DNA of 64,000 bases from Roseomonas alba (GTDB lineage Bacteria; Pseudomonadota; Alphaproteobacteria; Acetobacterales; Acetobacteraceae), in contig NZ_JAHYBZ010000009.1 of the NCBI RefSeq assembly GCF_019430885.1, positions 124,001-188,000 of the forward strand, written 5' to 3'. Below the pieces are notes generated by a model. The model was given only the letters and a program-made list of their open reading frames with translations. It was not told the DNA's origin and searched no databases. Below, one piece after another: positions 25,957-37,434 of this stretch (its first letter is position 1; the number at the start of each line of letters is the position of its first letter). The translations under genes and the position numbers were made by a program.

Positions 25957-27897
25957 TCAGCTCACCACCGCGCCGTCCGGCCAGCGCCAATTGGTGCCGT
26001 CGCTGACTGCGAAGCGCTTGTTCGATGTGCCGTCGCTGACGAAGACCAGGCAGCGCGCGAAGCCGGCCGCCGAAGGCAGGGTGGAGACAGTGTAGGTCGC
26101 CAGGCGGAGCGGTGCGGTGCTTTCGACATAGCCGGCACCCTTCGGCGTGAGTTGGAGATGCGCGTCCGTGTCGAGGCCTTGCACGGACAGGCGTGGCGTG
26201 CCGCCGGCCGCCGCAGCGTCCGCGCGAAGGTAGTTGCGCGGCAGCCCGCCGGCCGAATAGGCCTCGAAGGCGACCTGGCCCTGGGTCCACAGCCGTACTG
26301 TGCCGGTGCCCTTGGCGGCGAGGTTGAGCGCGATGTTGGTATCCGTGCCCTGGGTGGCGATGGAGGGCACGCCGGAGGCGGCCGCGGAGCTGATGAGCAC
26401 GCGATTGACGCTGTTGGCCGGCGTCGTGATGCCGAGGCCATGCGCCCCGGACGCACCGCCCAATGAGATGACCCCGCTGGAGCTCGCTCGCAGCACCTCG
26501 ATCCCGGCGGCGGAGGCGGCGACCTCCGTCGCGGACGGCGCGAAGAGGCCGCTGTTGTCGACGCCGACCTGCAAGCCCGGCCGATCGCTGCGGCCAGCCG
26601 GCGCGCCCAGGGAGACATAGCCGTTGGTGCCGCTGTTCACGAACGGTCCGGAGTTGCCGTTCCCGAGCAGCGCCGGGCTGCCGAGATACACCACATTCGG
26701 CGTGCCCGAAGCGACGTTGGCGAGGTGGATCGCCGCCGAGCCGTCGTTCAGCGTGTTGTAGTATTCGACGCGCAGGGAGAAGAGGTCGATCCGGTTGCCG
26801 GAGCCGTTGACCCGGATGGCGTTGCTCTGGGAATCATCGAGGCGCAGGTTGCTGATCTGCAGACGCGCATTGTTGCCGTCGATGCGGATGCCGTTGGAGC
26901 CGGCAAGCGGCTGGCCGCCGCCGCTGTAGATCTCGGATTGCGTCGTCGCGTTCGCGATCTGGCCGGTGACGTTGTTGCCCTCGATCCAGATCGAATAGAG
27001 CACGAAGTCGGAATAGAGGTTGCCCACGTAGAACTTCTTGGTCGTGCCGCTGGCCGAGGAGGCGAAGCGCAGCATGGACCGAGCGCCGAACACGAAGAGG
27101 TCGTCGAGGAAGATGCCGTCGACACGGCGCATCACGATCGCATCGCAATACTGCTGCTGCCAGCGCACCACGTCGTCGTCGGCCGTGCCGAAGGGCCAGA
27201 AATGGACGTGCTGGATGCGGCAGGTGTCGTAGGCACGGTCGATCTCGATGCCGGTGGTGAAGACCTGGCCGCGCAGGCCCTCGATGTTCAGCCGCCCCGA
27301 ATTGTCGCACCAGATGCCGCGATTGATGCTGGCGAAGAACACGTTGCGGAACTCGACCAGGCCGAGGCAGTCCTGCACCCGGAAGACGAAGTCGTAGTCG
27401 GTCGGCGCCCAGCTCGCATCCTGCGCGGCGCCGTGGGTCTGACGGATGGCGATGTCGCGCACGGCCGATCCGCGTGCGCCGCCGCCGGTGAAGGTGAAGG
27501 GGGTGAAGCCGGTGGTGGTGATACTGAACCAGGTGCCGTCCGCGGTGTTCGAGCCTTCGGTGAAGCCCGCGCCCTGGAAGATGATGGAGACGCTGTCGAC
27601 GACGATGGGGCTTGCCAGGCGATAGACGCGGGCGCCGAACTCCAGCACGCCACCGCCGGCGGCGTTCATGGCATCGACCGCGGCCTGGATGGCCGGCGCG
27701 TCATTGGTCACGCCGTCGCCGACGGCGCCGAAGTCGCGGACGTGATAGGCACGATCGGCGAGAATCCCGCTGCGCAGCTGCGCGAGCGTGGTGCGGCGCG
27801 TGACGGCGGAACCGCCGCTGCCCTGGACGATGGGCAGCACGTCGCTGTCCGCCGCCGCCGCGATGGCGGGCAGCAGGCTGATCTTCGAATCGGACAT
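25957..27897 (-). CDS. Phage tail-spike-like protein with pectate-lyase-type beta-helix
   Basis: The 646-residue protein opens with a short attachment segment (MSDSKISLLPAIAAAADSDV, as in many tail fibres) and then the pectate-lyase superfamily start HVRDFGAVGDGVTNDAPAIQ (near 51-71) with AAGGGVLEFGARVYRLASPI. Residues 90-420 read as repeated beta strands of a right-handed helix, with VRDIAIRQTHG and IRIDGNNARLQISNLRLDD. The C-terminal half is Gly/Ser/Ala-rich. Such proteins bind or cleave surface polysaccharide. Catalytic acids could not be identified. Confidence 0.8.
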   Translation of the reverse strand: MSDSKISLLPAIAAAADSDVLPIVQGSGGSAVTRRTTLAQLRSGILADRAYHVRDFGAVGDGVTNDAPAIQAAVDAMNAAGGGVLEFGARVYRLASPIVVDSVSIIFQGAGFTEGSNTADGTWFSITTTGFTPFTFTGGGARGSAVRDIAIRQTHGAAQDASWAPTDYDFVFRVQDCLGLVEFRNVFFASINRGIWCDNSGRLNIEGLRGQVFTTGIEIDRAYDTCRIQHVHFWPFGTADDDVVRWQQQYCDAIVMRRVDGIFLDDLFVFGARSMLRFASSASGTTKKFYVGNLYSDFVLYSIWIEGNNVTGQIANATTQSEIYSGGGQPLAGSNGIRIDGNNARLQISNLRLDDSQSNAIRVNGSGNRIDLFSLRVEYYNTLNDGSAAIHLANVASGTPNVVYLGSPALLGNGNSGPFVNSGTNGYVSLGAPAGRSDRPGLQVGVDNSGLFAPSATEVAASAAGIEVLRASSSGVISLGGASGAHGLGITTPANSVNRVLISSAAASGVPSIATQGTDTNIALNLAAKGTGTVRLWTQGQVAFEAYSAGGLPRNYLRADAAAAGGTPRLSVQGLDTDAHLQLTPKGAGYVESTAPLRLATYTVSTLPSAAGFARCLVFVSDGTSNKRFAVSDGTNWRWPDGAVVS

Positions 27898-27933
27898 GAA
27901 AGTCTCCCTTGTGGCTCGGGACGGAAGGGGGGC

Positions 27934-28584
27934 CTAGAGAAGGAGTGCGCCGCCGCTCTCGAGCAGCAGCAACCCGCCGGTCTCGCTCAGCAGGCGGGGC
28001 GGCTGGGTCACCGCGAAGGGCGGTGACAGCGCGAAGTTCGCCGGGTCGGCGGCATCCACGGCGAGCAGCCGGTAGCCCCCCGCCGGCGGGGGTGCGGTGA
28101 AGCTGGTTACCGCGCGCCCGGCCAAGACGGCGACGGTGTGCGGCGCGCTGACTTCCGCCCCGGTCGCAGTGCGGAAATGGAAGGTGATCTGGGACATGGG
28201 GCCGGTGATGCTCGCCCCCGTGGTGAAGATGTCGCCCTGGGACAGCGGACTGGGCGGCGGGTCCAGCACGATCGCCCGCGGCGTGACCGTGGCCGCGACC
28301 GCGACGTCGATCAGCAGCGTCGCGGAGCGCAGCAGCGCCGGCGCGGCTCCCGCGGCATCCACCGTCACGCCGCCGCCGGTGATGGCGCCGCCGCGGATCG
28401 GTACCAGCGCCGTGGCATCGGAGGCCTGGACGATGACAATGTCGCCGGGCTGCAGCATGGGACCGGCCGAGGCGAAGTAGCCCGGCGCCAGCACCGTGGT
28501 CCGGCTGTCCTCGGTGCGGTAGTGCCACAGGGTGAAGCCGTTCGCGTTGGTCAGCGCCGAAAGGCCACTGGGGAGAAAAGACAT
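27934..28584 (-). CDS. Phage-like structural protein, first gene of the tail/lysis cassette
   Basis: The 216-residue protein starts MSFLPSGLSALTNANGFTLW HYRTEDSRTTVLAPGYF, a segment seen in prophage-associated proteins, followed by GDIVIVQASDATALVP and a second beta-rich half (ITGPMSQITFHFRTATGAEV). No membrane helix is present. It precedes the tail-spike gene by 36 bp and may be a trimeric fibre or decoration component. The ATG at 28584 is chosen over a longer frame whose extension is shadow sequence. Confidence 0.6.
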   Translation of the reverse strand: MSFLPSGLSALTNANGFTLWHYRTEDSRTTVLAPGYFASAGPMLQPGDIVIVQASDATALVPIRGGAITGGGVTVDAAGAAPALLRSATLLIDVAVAATVTPRAIVLDPPPSPLSQGDIFTTGASITGPMSQITFHFRTATGAEVSAPHTVAVLAGRAVTSFTAPPPAGGYRLLAVDAADPANFALSPPFAVTQPPRLLSETGGLLLLESGGALLL

Positions 28585-28847
28585 GCGGGGCTCCTCGGCC
28601 GCCATGGGCGGAGGGCGCACGCGGGCCTTCCGCCGGGGGGCGGGTGCTGGGGGACAGGCTGTCGGGGTGGACCAGGGTGGATGCCGGACGCATCTCGCCC
28701 CGTGGTGAGCGGGTGGATACAGGACATTCAACCTGCGGTCAAGGTAAAAATACCTATTCCTGTTTCTGTAGCCGGGGGATGGCAGGATGGCTGTGCGTGT
28801 TAGTCTTGCCTCGACCCCGCCGACCGTCGCCCGAGGGACCCGCGCCG

Positions 28848-29939
28848 ATGCTCCGACGCCTGCTGCCGCTGCTTGCCCTGCTGTTCCTGGCCTTTCCGGC
28901 CGCGGCGCAGGAGCGGGTGCTGAATGTCTATAACTGGTCCGACTACATCGACCCCTATGCCGTCGCCCGCTTCACGCGGGAGACCGGCATCCGGGTCCGC
29001 TACGACGTCTATGACAGCCTGGAGACCCTGGAAGGACGATTGTCCGCGGGTCGGTCTGGCTACGACATTATCGTCCCGACCAGCGAGCCGACCTTCGCCC
29101 GCCTGGTGCGCGCCGGGGCGTTGCGCCCGATCGACCGCGCGGCGGTGCCGAACTGGGCCAACCTCGATCCCGTGCTGATGGCGCGCGTCGCGGCCATCGA
29201 CCCCGACAACCGGCATGGTGCGATCTATCTGTGGGGCACGGTGGGCCTCGGCATCCGGATCGATCGCGTGCGCGCGGCGCTGGGAGAGGGGCCGCTCGAC
29301 AGCCTCGACATCCTGCTGAAGCCGGAGAATGCGGCGAAGCTCGCCCGCTGCGGCATCATGGTCATGGACAGCCCGACCGACGTGATCCCGTCCGTGCTGC
29401 GCTGGCTCGGCCGCGACCCCAACAGCAACGCGCCCGAGGATCTGCGCGCCGTGGAACAGGCGCTGATGGGCATCCGCCGGCATGTGCGCGCGATCATCGC
29501 GTCGTCGTCCATCCTCGATGCGCTGGCGACGGGGGAGGCCTGCGTCGCGCTGACCTATTCCGGCGACGTGATCCAGGCCGGCGTGCGGGCGCGCGAGGCC
29601 GGGCGCGGCGTCGAGGTCGGCTACGTCATGCCGCGCGAGGGCGCGCAGCTCTGGTTCGACATGATGGCGATCCCGGCCGATGCGCCGAACCCCGAGGATG
29701 CGCAGCGCTTCATCAACTTCATCCTGCAGCCCGACGTGATGGCGGGCATCACCAACCATGTGCGCTACCCCAACGCCGTGCCCGCCAGCCGGCCGATGGT
29801 GAACGAGGCGGTGCGCAACGACCCTAATGTCTTCCCCTCGGCCGAGGCGCTGTCGCGCACCTTCGTCGCCAGCACCCCGCCGCGCGAGGCGGAGCGGCTG
29901 CGCACGCGGCTTTGGTCGCGCTTCAAGGCGGGGCGTTGA
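28848..29939 (+). CDS. Polyamine-type ABC receptor (PotD/PotF-like)
   Basis: The 363-residue precursor has a clear Sec signal (LLPLLALLFLAFPAAAQ, cut near residue 21) and starts the mature protein with RVLNVYNWSDYIDPYAV, the signature of spermidine/putrescine receptors. Further family segments are GYDIIVPTSEPTFARLVRAG, LWGTVGLGIRIDRV, MDSPTDVIPSVLRWLG and YVMPREGAQLWFDMMAIP. It would deliver putrescine or a related polyamine to the three downstream components. The TTG start of the ATPase overlaps its stop. Confidence 0.93.
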   Translation: MLRRLLPLLALLFLAFPAAAQERVLNVYNWSDYIDPYAVARFTRETGIRVRYDVYDSLETLEGRLSAGRSGYDIIVPTSEPTFARLVRAGALRPIDRAAVPNWANLDPVLMARVAAIDPDNRHGAIYLWGTVGLGIRIDRVRAALGEGPLDSLDILLKPENAAKLARCGIMVMDSPTDVIPSVLRWLGRDPNSNAPEDLRAVEQALMGIRRHVRAIIASSSILDALATGEACVALTYSGDVIQAGVRAREAGRGVEVGYVMPREGAQLWFDMMAIPADAPNPEDAQRFINFILQPDVMAGITNHVRYPNAVPASRPMVNEAVRNDPNVFPSAEALSRTFVASTPPREAERLRTRLWSRFKAGR

Positions 29940-30979
29940 AGACGCTTCTCCGTGCCGAGGCGATCACCAAGCGCTTCGGCCCGACGCTGGCCCTGGATGC
30001 GCTCGACCTCGCCATCGCTGAAGGCGAGTTCTTCGCGCTGCTCGGCGGGTCGGGGTCCGGCAAGTCCACACTGCTGCGCATCATCGCGGGCTTCGAGACG
30101 CCGGATTCCGGCCGGCTGCTGCTGGACGGCACAGAGATCGCCGCGACGCCGCCCTGGGCGCGGCCGATCAACATGATGTTCCAGTCCTATGCGCTGTTTC
30201 CGCATCTCAGCGTGGCGGACAATGTCGCCTATGGCCTGCGCCGCGCCGGGGTGAAGCGTGCGGAAGCGGCGACGCGCGTCGCCGCGGCGCTGGCCATGGT
30301 CCATCTCGACGGCTTCGGGACGCGCCGGCCGCATCAGCTTTCCGGCGGGCAGCGGCAGCGCGTCGCATTGGCTCGCAGCCTGGTGATGCGCCCGCGCCTG
30401 CTGCTGCTGGACGAACCACTCGGCGCACTGGATGCGGGGCTGCGGGAGCGCACGGGCTTCGAGCTGCGCGCCCTGCAACGCGAGACCGGCGCCGCCTTTG
30501 TGATGGTGACGCATGACCAGGAGGAAGCGTTGGCGCTCGCCGACCGCGTTGCTGTTCTGGAGGGCGGACGCATCGCGCAGCTCGGTCCGCCGCGTGCCAT
30601 TTACGAACGTCCGGCGACCCGTTTCGTGGCGCGCTTCCTCGGCGCGGCGAATGTGCTGGAAGGCCGGGCGGCGGCGGAGGGCTTCGACAGCGCCGAGGCG
30701 GGCGTCACCTTCGCCGGCGCGATCGCGCCCGACACGGTCGCCGTGGCCTTGCGCCCCGAGCGCATCCGCGTGGTTCCCTCCGCCGAAGGTCCCAACACCG
30801 CCCATGGCGTCGTCGAGGATGCCGCCTTCCGCGGCGACGACACGCTGCTGCTGGTGCGCCTGCCGGGGGGTGCCGTGCTGCGCGTCGCCCATGCGGAGGA
30901 AGACGGCGCCCCGCCCGCCCGCGGCGATGCCGTGACCCTCACCTGGGATGCCGACGACGTCGTGGCGCTGGCCTCGTGA
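29936..30979 (+). CDS. Polyamine-type ABC ATPase (PotA/PotG-like)
   Basis: The 347-residue ATPase has Walker A GGSGSGKS near 38, Q-loop MMFQSYALFPHLSV, signature LSGGQRQRVALARSL, Walker B LLLLDEPLGALD, H-loop VTHDQEEAL and a C-terminal TOBE-like domain (VALRPERIRVVPSAEGPN). A TTG at 29936 overlapping the upstream TGA, after AAGGCGGGG, is taken as the start because it matches the family N-terminus (LKTLLRAEAITKRFG). The next start overlaps its stop (TGATG). Confidence 0.93.
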   Translation: MKTLLRAEAITKRFGPTLALDALDLAIAEGEFFALLGGSGSGKSTLLRIIAGFETPDSGRLLLDGTEIAATPPWARPINMMFQSYALFPHLSVADNVAYGLRRAGVKRAEAATRVAAALAMVHLDGFGTRRPHQLSGGQRQRVALARSLVMRPRLLLLDEPLGALDAGLRERTGFELRALQRETGAAFVMVTHDQEEALALADRVAVLEGGRIAQLGPPRAIYERPATRFVARFLGAANVLEGRAAAEGFDSAEAGVTFAGAIAPDTVAVALRPERIRVVPSAEGPNTAHGVVEDAAFRGDDTLLLVRLPGGAVLRVAHAEEDGAPPARGDAVTLTWDADDVVALAS

Positions 30980-31806
30980 TGGGGCGCCTCGCGGTCCTCG
31001 CGCCAGTCTGGGTCTGGCTGCTGGTCTTCGTCGCGGCGCCGGCGGGCATCCTCCTCGCCATCGCCCTGGCCGAGGCGGATTCCGGGCTGCCACCCTTTCG
31101 CCTCGCCTGGTCGCTCGCCGGCTTCGCGACGCTGACGCAGGATGCCTATTACCTCGACGCGCTGCTGGCCGCGTTGCGCATCGCGGCGATGACCGCCGGG
31201 GGTTGCCTGCTGCTTGCCTATCCGATGGCCATGGGCATTGCGCGGGCGGTGCCGGGGCGGCGCGTACTGCTGCTCGCCGCGCTGATGCTCCCCTTCTGGA
31301 CGGGGTTCCTGCTACGCGTCGGCGCCTGGATCGGCCTGTTGCGCGACGAGGGCTGGATCAACGGTCTGCTGATGGGGCTCGGCATCACGGATGAGCCGCT
31401 GCCGCTGCTCTACACCGAGGGCGCGATGCTGATCGGCATGATCCACGCCTATCTGCCCTTCGCGGTGCTGCCACTCTTCGCGGCGCTGCTGCGTCTCGAC
31501 CCGACGTTGGGTGAGGCGGCGGCGGATCTCGGCGCGCGGCCGGCGACGATCTTCTTCACGGTAACACTGCCGGTGACGCTGCCCGCGGCCGCGGCCGCCT
31601 TTCTGCTGGTCTTCATCCCGGCGGCCGGCGAGTTCGTCATTCCCGAACTGATGGGACCGCCCGAGGCCCAGCTCGTCGGCCGCGTGCTGTGGCAGGAGTT
31701 CTTCCAGAACCGCGACTGGCCGGTCGCCGCGGCGCTCGCCGTGACGCTGCTGGTCCTGCTGCTGATCCCGATCCGCCTGTTCCAGCGGCTTGAGGCACGG
31801 GGATGA
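30979..31806 (+). CDS. Polyamine-type ABC permease 1 (PotB/PotH-like)
   Basis: The 275-residue protein has six predicted membrane segments and the EAA loop LDPTLGEAAADLGARPATIFFTVTLP near 175-200. Family segments include LPFWTGFLLRVGAWIGLLRD and the FVIPELMGPPEAQLVGRVLW stretch. The ATG at 30979 is coupled to the ATPase stop; a GTG three bases earlier is an alternative. It is close in family to the permease relic at about 11050-11225. Confidence 0.92.
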   Translation: MGRLAVLAPVWVWLLVFVAAPAGILLAIALAEADSGLPPFRLAWSLAGFATLTQDAYYLDALLAALRIAAMTAGGCLLLAYPMAMGIARAVPGRRVLLLAALMLPFWTGFLLRVGAWIGLLRDEGWINGLLMGLGITDEPLPLLYTEGAMLIGMIHAYLPFAVLPLFAALLRLDPTLGEAAADLGARPATIFFTVTLPVTLPAAAAAFLLVFIPAAGEFVIPELMGPPEAQLVGRVLWQEFFQNRDWPVAAALAVTLLVLLLIPIRLFQRLEARG

Positions 31807-32594
31807 GCAGCGGCCGCTTCGTTACCGCCGTGCTGACGGCGGGTTTCGCCTTCCTCTGGCTGCCGATCCTGCTGCTGGTGATCTACGCCTTCAGCGCGGA
31901 CCGCATTCCCTTCCAATGGGGCGGTTTCTCGCTGCGCTGGTTCGCCGCGCTGGCGGAGAACGAACGCATCGTCGAAGCGGCGTTCCTGTCGTTGCGCATC
32001 GCGGCGGGGGCGGCGACGCTCGCGGTGTTGCTCGGCGGCGCGGCGGGCTGGGCGCTGGCGCGCTACGGGCGCTTTCGCGGCCGCGCCCTGTTCGGCGCGC
32101 TGATCGGCGCGCCGCTCGTGCTGCCCGAGGTCGTGACCGGGCTCTCGCTGCTGTTGCTCTTCGTGGCGTTGGAAGTCACGACGGGGTGGCCGGACGGCCG
32201 TGGCGCCTTCACTGTGCTGCTGGCGCACGCGACGCTCGGCGCCGCATTCGTCGCGGTCGTGGTGCAGGCGCGTTTGGCGGAGACCGACCGCAGCCTGGAA
32301 GAGGCAGCCATGGATCTCGGCGCAACCCCCGCGACCGCCTTCCGCACCATCACCCTGCCATTGATCGCGCCGGCCCTGGCGGCGGGATGGCTGCTCGCTT
32401 TCACCCTGTCGCTCGACGACGTGGTCATCGCGTCCTTTGTGTCGGGGCCAGCAGGGACGACGCTGCCCATGGCCGTCTTCGCCATGCTGCGGCGTGGGCT
32501 GACGCCGGAGGTGAACGCCCTCGGTGCGGTGATCGTGCTCGCCGTTGGCGCCATGCTTGCGCTGGCGACAGTGCTGATGCGCGCGCGGCGCTGA
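31803..32594 (+). CDS. Polyamine-type ABC permease 2 (PotC/PotI-like)
   Basis: The 263-residue permease begins with a hydrophobic helix (TAVLTAGFAFLWLPILLLVI) followed by YAFSADRIPFQWGGFSLRWF, typical of PotC/PotI. The EAA loop is in RSLEEAAMDLGATPATAFRTITLPLI near 160-185, and SLDDVVIASFVSGPAGTTLP is the conserved C-terminal motif. It overlaps the previous gene by ATGA. This completes a four-gene importer 4 kb from the homospermidine synthesis operon. Confidence 0.93.
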   Translation: MSSGRFVTAVLTAGFAFLWLPILLLVIYAFSADRIPFQWGGFSLRWFAALAENERIVEAAFLSLRIAAGAATLAVLLGGAAGWALARYGRFRGRALFGALIGAPLVLPEVVTGLSLLLLFVALEVTTGWPDGRGAFTVLLAHATLGAAFVAVVVQARLAETDRSLEEAAMDLGATPATAFRTITLPLIAPALAAGWLLAFTLSLDDVVIASFVSGPAGTTLPMAVFAMLRRGLTPEVNALGAVIVLAVGAMLALATVLMRARR

Positions 32595-32685
32595 GTCGCG
32601 GCGGATTGCCTTCCCGGCGCGAGTCCGTAGCATCGCCGTCGCAACGACGCCCGGCACGGGCGCGCCCCATCGAGGAGGAAACACC

Positions 32686-33651
32686 ATGCGCCGGAGAAGC
32701 ATCCTGGCCGCGACCGTCGCTGCTGCGACAGTGGTGGCCCCCAGACTGGCCCGCGCGGCTTGGCCAGGCGATCGGCCGATTCAGGTCCTGGTGCCCGGAC
32801 CCGCCGGCGGCGGGATGGACATCCTGGCCCGCAGCTTTCTTCCCTTCATGCAACAGCGCCTCGCGGGGGCGACCTTCGTCGTAGTCAACCGCCCCACCGC
32901 CGGCGGTCAGCAGGCCTTCGAGGGCATTGCCCAGGCCGCGCCCGACGGCTTCACCATCGGCGCGGCCCAGGCGCCCAATTCCATCACCCTGCCAATCGAA
33001 CGCCAGGTGCGCTACCGCGTGCAGGACTTCACCTTCCTCGGCAATGTCATCGAGGACCCCTGCGGATTGTGGACCCGCGCCGACAGCCCGATCACCAGCG
33101 TCGCGGCACTGATCGCCGCGGCGCGGCAGCGGCCGGGGCAGGTGACGATCGGCACGGCCGGTATCGGCAGCGACGACCATCTGCTGGTGCTCGCCCTGCA
33201 GGACGCGGCCGGGGTCGAATTCTCCCATGTGCCCTTCAACGGCACGCCGCCGATCATCCAGAACCTGCTGTCCCGCAGCATCGATGTCGGATCCTTCAAC
33301 ATGAGCGAGGGTCTCGCCCTGCTGCGCGAAGGCGCGCTGCGCGGCATCGCCCAGGGCGGGCCGGAACGCTGGGCGGGCACGCCGGGCGTGCCGACCTTCC
33401 GCGACCAGGCGGTCGCCGTTCTGGGCGGGTCCACGCGCGGCATGGTGGCCCCGCCGAACCTGCCCGCCGGCATGCGGGACGCGCTGCGCCATGCCGTGTC
33501 CGAGGCCAATGCCGACCCCGTCTGGATCGCCGAGGCGACGCGGCTCAACCTGCCACTCCGCCCGATGACGGCGGAGGCGCAGGAGCGCCTCTTCCTCGAG
33601 GAGGATGTCAGGCTGCGCGCCATCTGGGCGCGCAAACCCTGGCGCGACTGA
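32686..33651 (+). CDS. Bug/TctC-family periplasmic solute receptor
   Basis: The 321-residue precursor has an RRRSILAATVAAATVVAPRL export signal and the Bug motif IQVLVPGPAGGGMDILARSF near 33. TFVVVNRPTAGGQQAFEGIA, GQVTIGTAGIGSDDHLLVLA and FSHVPFNGTPPIIQNLL follow. The AGGAGGAAACACC ribosome site is strong. No tripartite membrane components are adjacent. The isocitrate lyase-family gene follows 170 bp downstream, beyond a large palindrome, so common control is uncertain. The ligand is unknown. Confidence 0.9.
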   Translation: MRRRSILAATVAAATVVAPRLARAAWPGDRPIQVLVPGPAGGGMDILARSFLPFMQQRLAGATFVVVNRPTAGGQQAFEGIAQAAPDGFTIGAAQAPNSITLPIERQVRYRVQDFTFLGNVIEDPCGLWTRADSPITSVAALIAAARQRPGQVTIGTAGIGSDDHLLVLALQDAAGVEFSHVPFNGTPPIIQNLLSRSIDVGSFNMSEGLALLREGALRGIAQGGPERWAGTPGVPTFRDQAVAVLGGSTRGMVAPPNLPAGMRDALRHAVSEANADPVWIAEATRLNLPLRPMTAEAQERLFLEEDVRLRAIWARKPWRD

Positions 33652-33670
33652 GAGACTGTTTGGACAGTCC

Positions 33671-33751
33671 GGCACCGGCCCGCACCCCCAGCCCGGCCAC
33701 CCATTCCAGGATACTGACGTGAGTGGCCGGGTTGGGGTGCGGGCCAGTGCC
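33671..33751. repeat. Long imperfect palindrome between receptor and lyase genes
   Basis: GGCACCGGCCCGCACCCCCA and the following GCCCGGCCAC (33671-33700) pair with 33723-33751 over about 29 positions with two or three mismatches, leaving a 22-base loop. There is no U tract. It starts 19 bp after the receptor stop and lies 70 bp before the next gene, so it may act as a transcript-end hairpin, a protein-binding site or a mobile palindromic repeat. It differs in sequence from the four-copy element family. Confidence 0.7.
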
Positions 33752-33821
33752 GCACATGGAATCGTGCCGCAAGGCGCGTTTCCAATCAGACCCTGAGACT
33801 ACCCATGAATAAGGACCTGCC

Positions 33822-36422
<2,601 letters not shown>

Positions 36423-37125
36423 CGCGAGGCGACTCGGCTATCGTCCTCCGCCCTGGCCGGGAACAAGGGAGAGGTTCGCCCAATCTGGTGCTGTGCTCGG
36501 GTCCGCCGCCGCTCGCCCGCAGGATTCCGTCTGTCGCATTTGTGGTGTCGCGCCGCCGGCCACGATCGCGACAGGGGCTGGCATTGTCATAGAGGAACGG
36601 CGTCAGCGCGTCGGGGAAGTAGAACTGGCCGGTGAGCACCGTTCGGCTGTCCAGGAAGACCTTGAAATGCACATGGGGCGTCCGGCCCCGGTATCAGCCC
36701 GGATAGATGGTGTTGAACGCCACCTGTCCCGCGCTGTCCGCGAACTGGGTGCCGCGCAGGAAGGTCTGCCCGACGGTGGACACGGCATGCGTATCGGTCT
36801 GCCCAGGATAGCCCGAAAAGGCGCCGAGTGCGTCACCGTGCCAGACATCCACGCGTGCGCCGGGCAGGGGCTGGCAATTCGCCCCTTCGACGACCTGCAG
36901 CCGCAGGTCGAGTTTCACCCCTGGTTTGCCCTCGGTGATGTCGGCGCGTTCGAGGCTCGGGTCGCGATAGAAGGGCCCCTCGATGGCCTGTGGGGTGAGG
37001 CGGCAGGTCTCGCCGGCGTGGCGCAGCAGGGCCGGGCGAGGGCGCCCTCTATGCGACGGCCGGCATTGCATGGCGGTGCCGATGCCGGCCAGCAGGCCGC
37101 GGCGTGGCAGGATCACTGTTGGCAT

Positions 37126-37434
37126 CCTGCCCGCCTCCGACCGCGGCCTGCCGGGGTTGCGTGCAACAAAGCGCAACCCGCTACCGGCGGACCCTTCGGC
37201 TGCCGCGAGGCCGCGACTCCACGGCTGCGCGCGCTGCCGGGACGCCGGCACCGCGCACCATGCCGTCCGCCCCGTCGATGACACGGCATGAGCGGTGCTC
37301 AGCGGCATCGACCCCCACCTGGCGGCCGGGCACTGTCCGCCGGGCATGCCTCCCCCTTTCCGAAGGTGGCTTGGCGGGGCGCGGCGGGGCGCATAGGGTC
37401 GCCTCCTCCCAGCACCAAGGAAGAGTGCCCGCCG
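37126..37434. other. Intergenic with a short palindrome
   Basis: The 309 bp between the dioxygenase pseudogene start and the second aminotransferase hold no gene. GGGTTGCG (37154-37161) and CGCAACCC (37172-37179) form a perfect 8 bp inverted repeat with a 10-base spacer, 29 bp upstream of the dioxygenase ATG, placed where an operator for that gene would be expected. A ribosome-site-like AAGGAAGA precedes the aminotransferase ATG. Confidence 0.45.

Noticed and set aside
26725..28026. 433-residue plus-strand frame over the tail-spike gene
   Set aside because: It reads as His/Asp/Val-rich antisense, while the minus strand shows a pectate-lyase-type protein.
24042..28584. Gene transfer agent cluster
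   Set aside because: No capsid, portal, protease or other head genes of that kind are present.
36694..36696. Selenocysteine at the in-frame TGA
   Set aside because: The family has Trp here, the codon is one base from TGG, and no selenocysteine insertion hairpin was evident.
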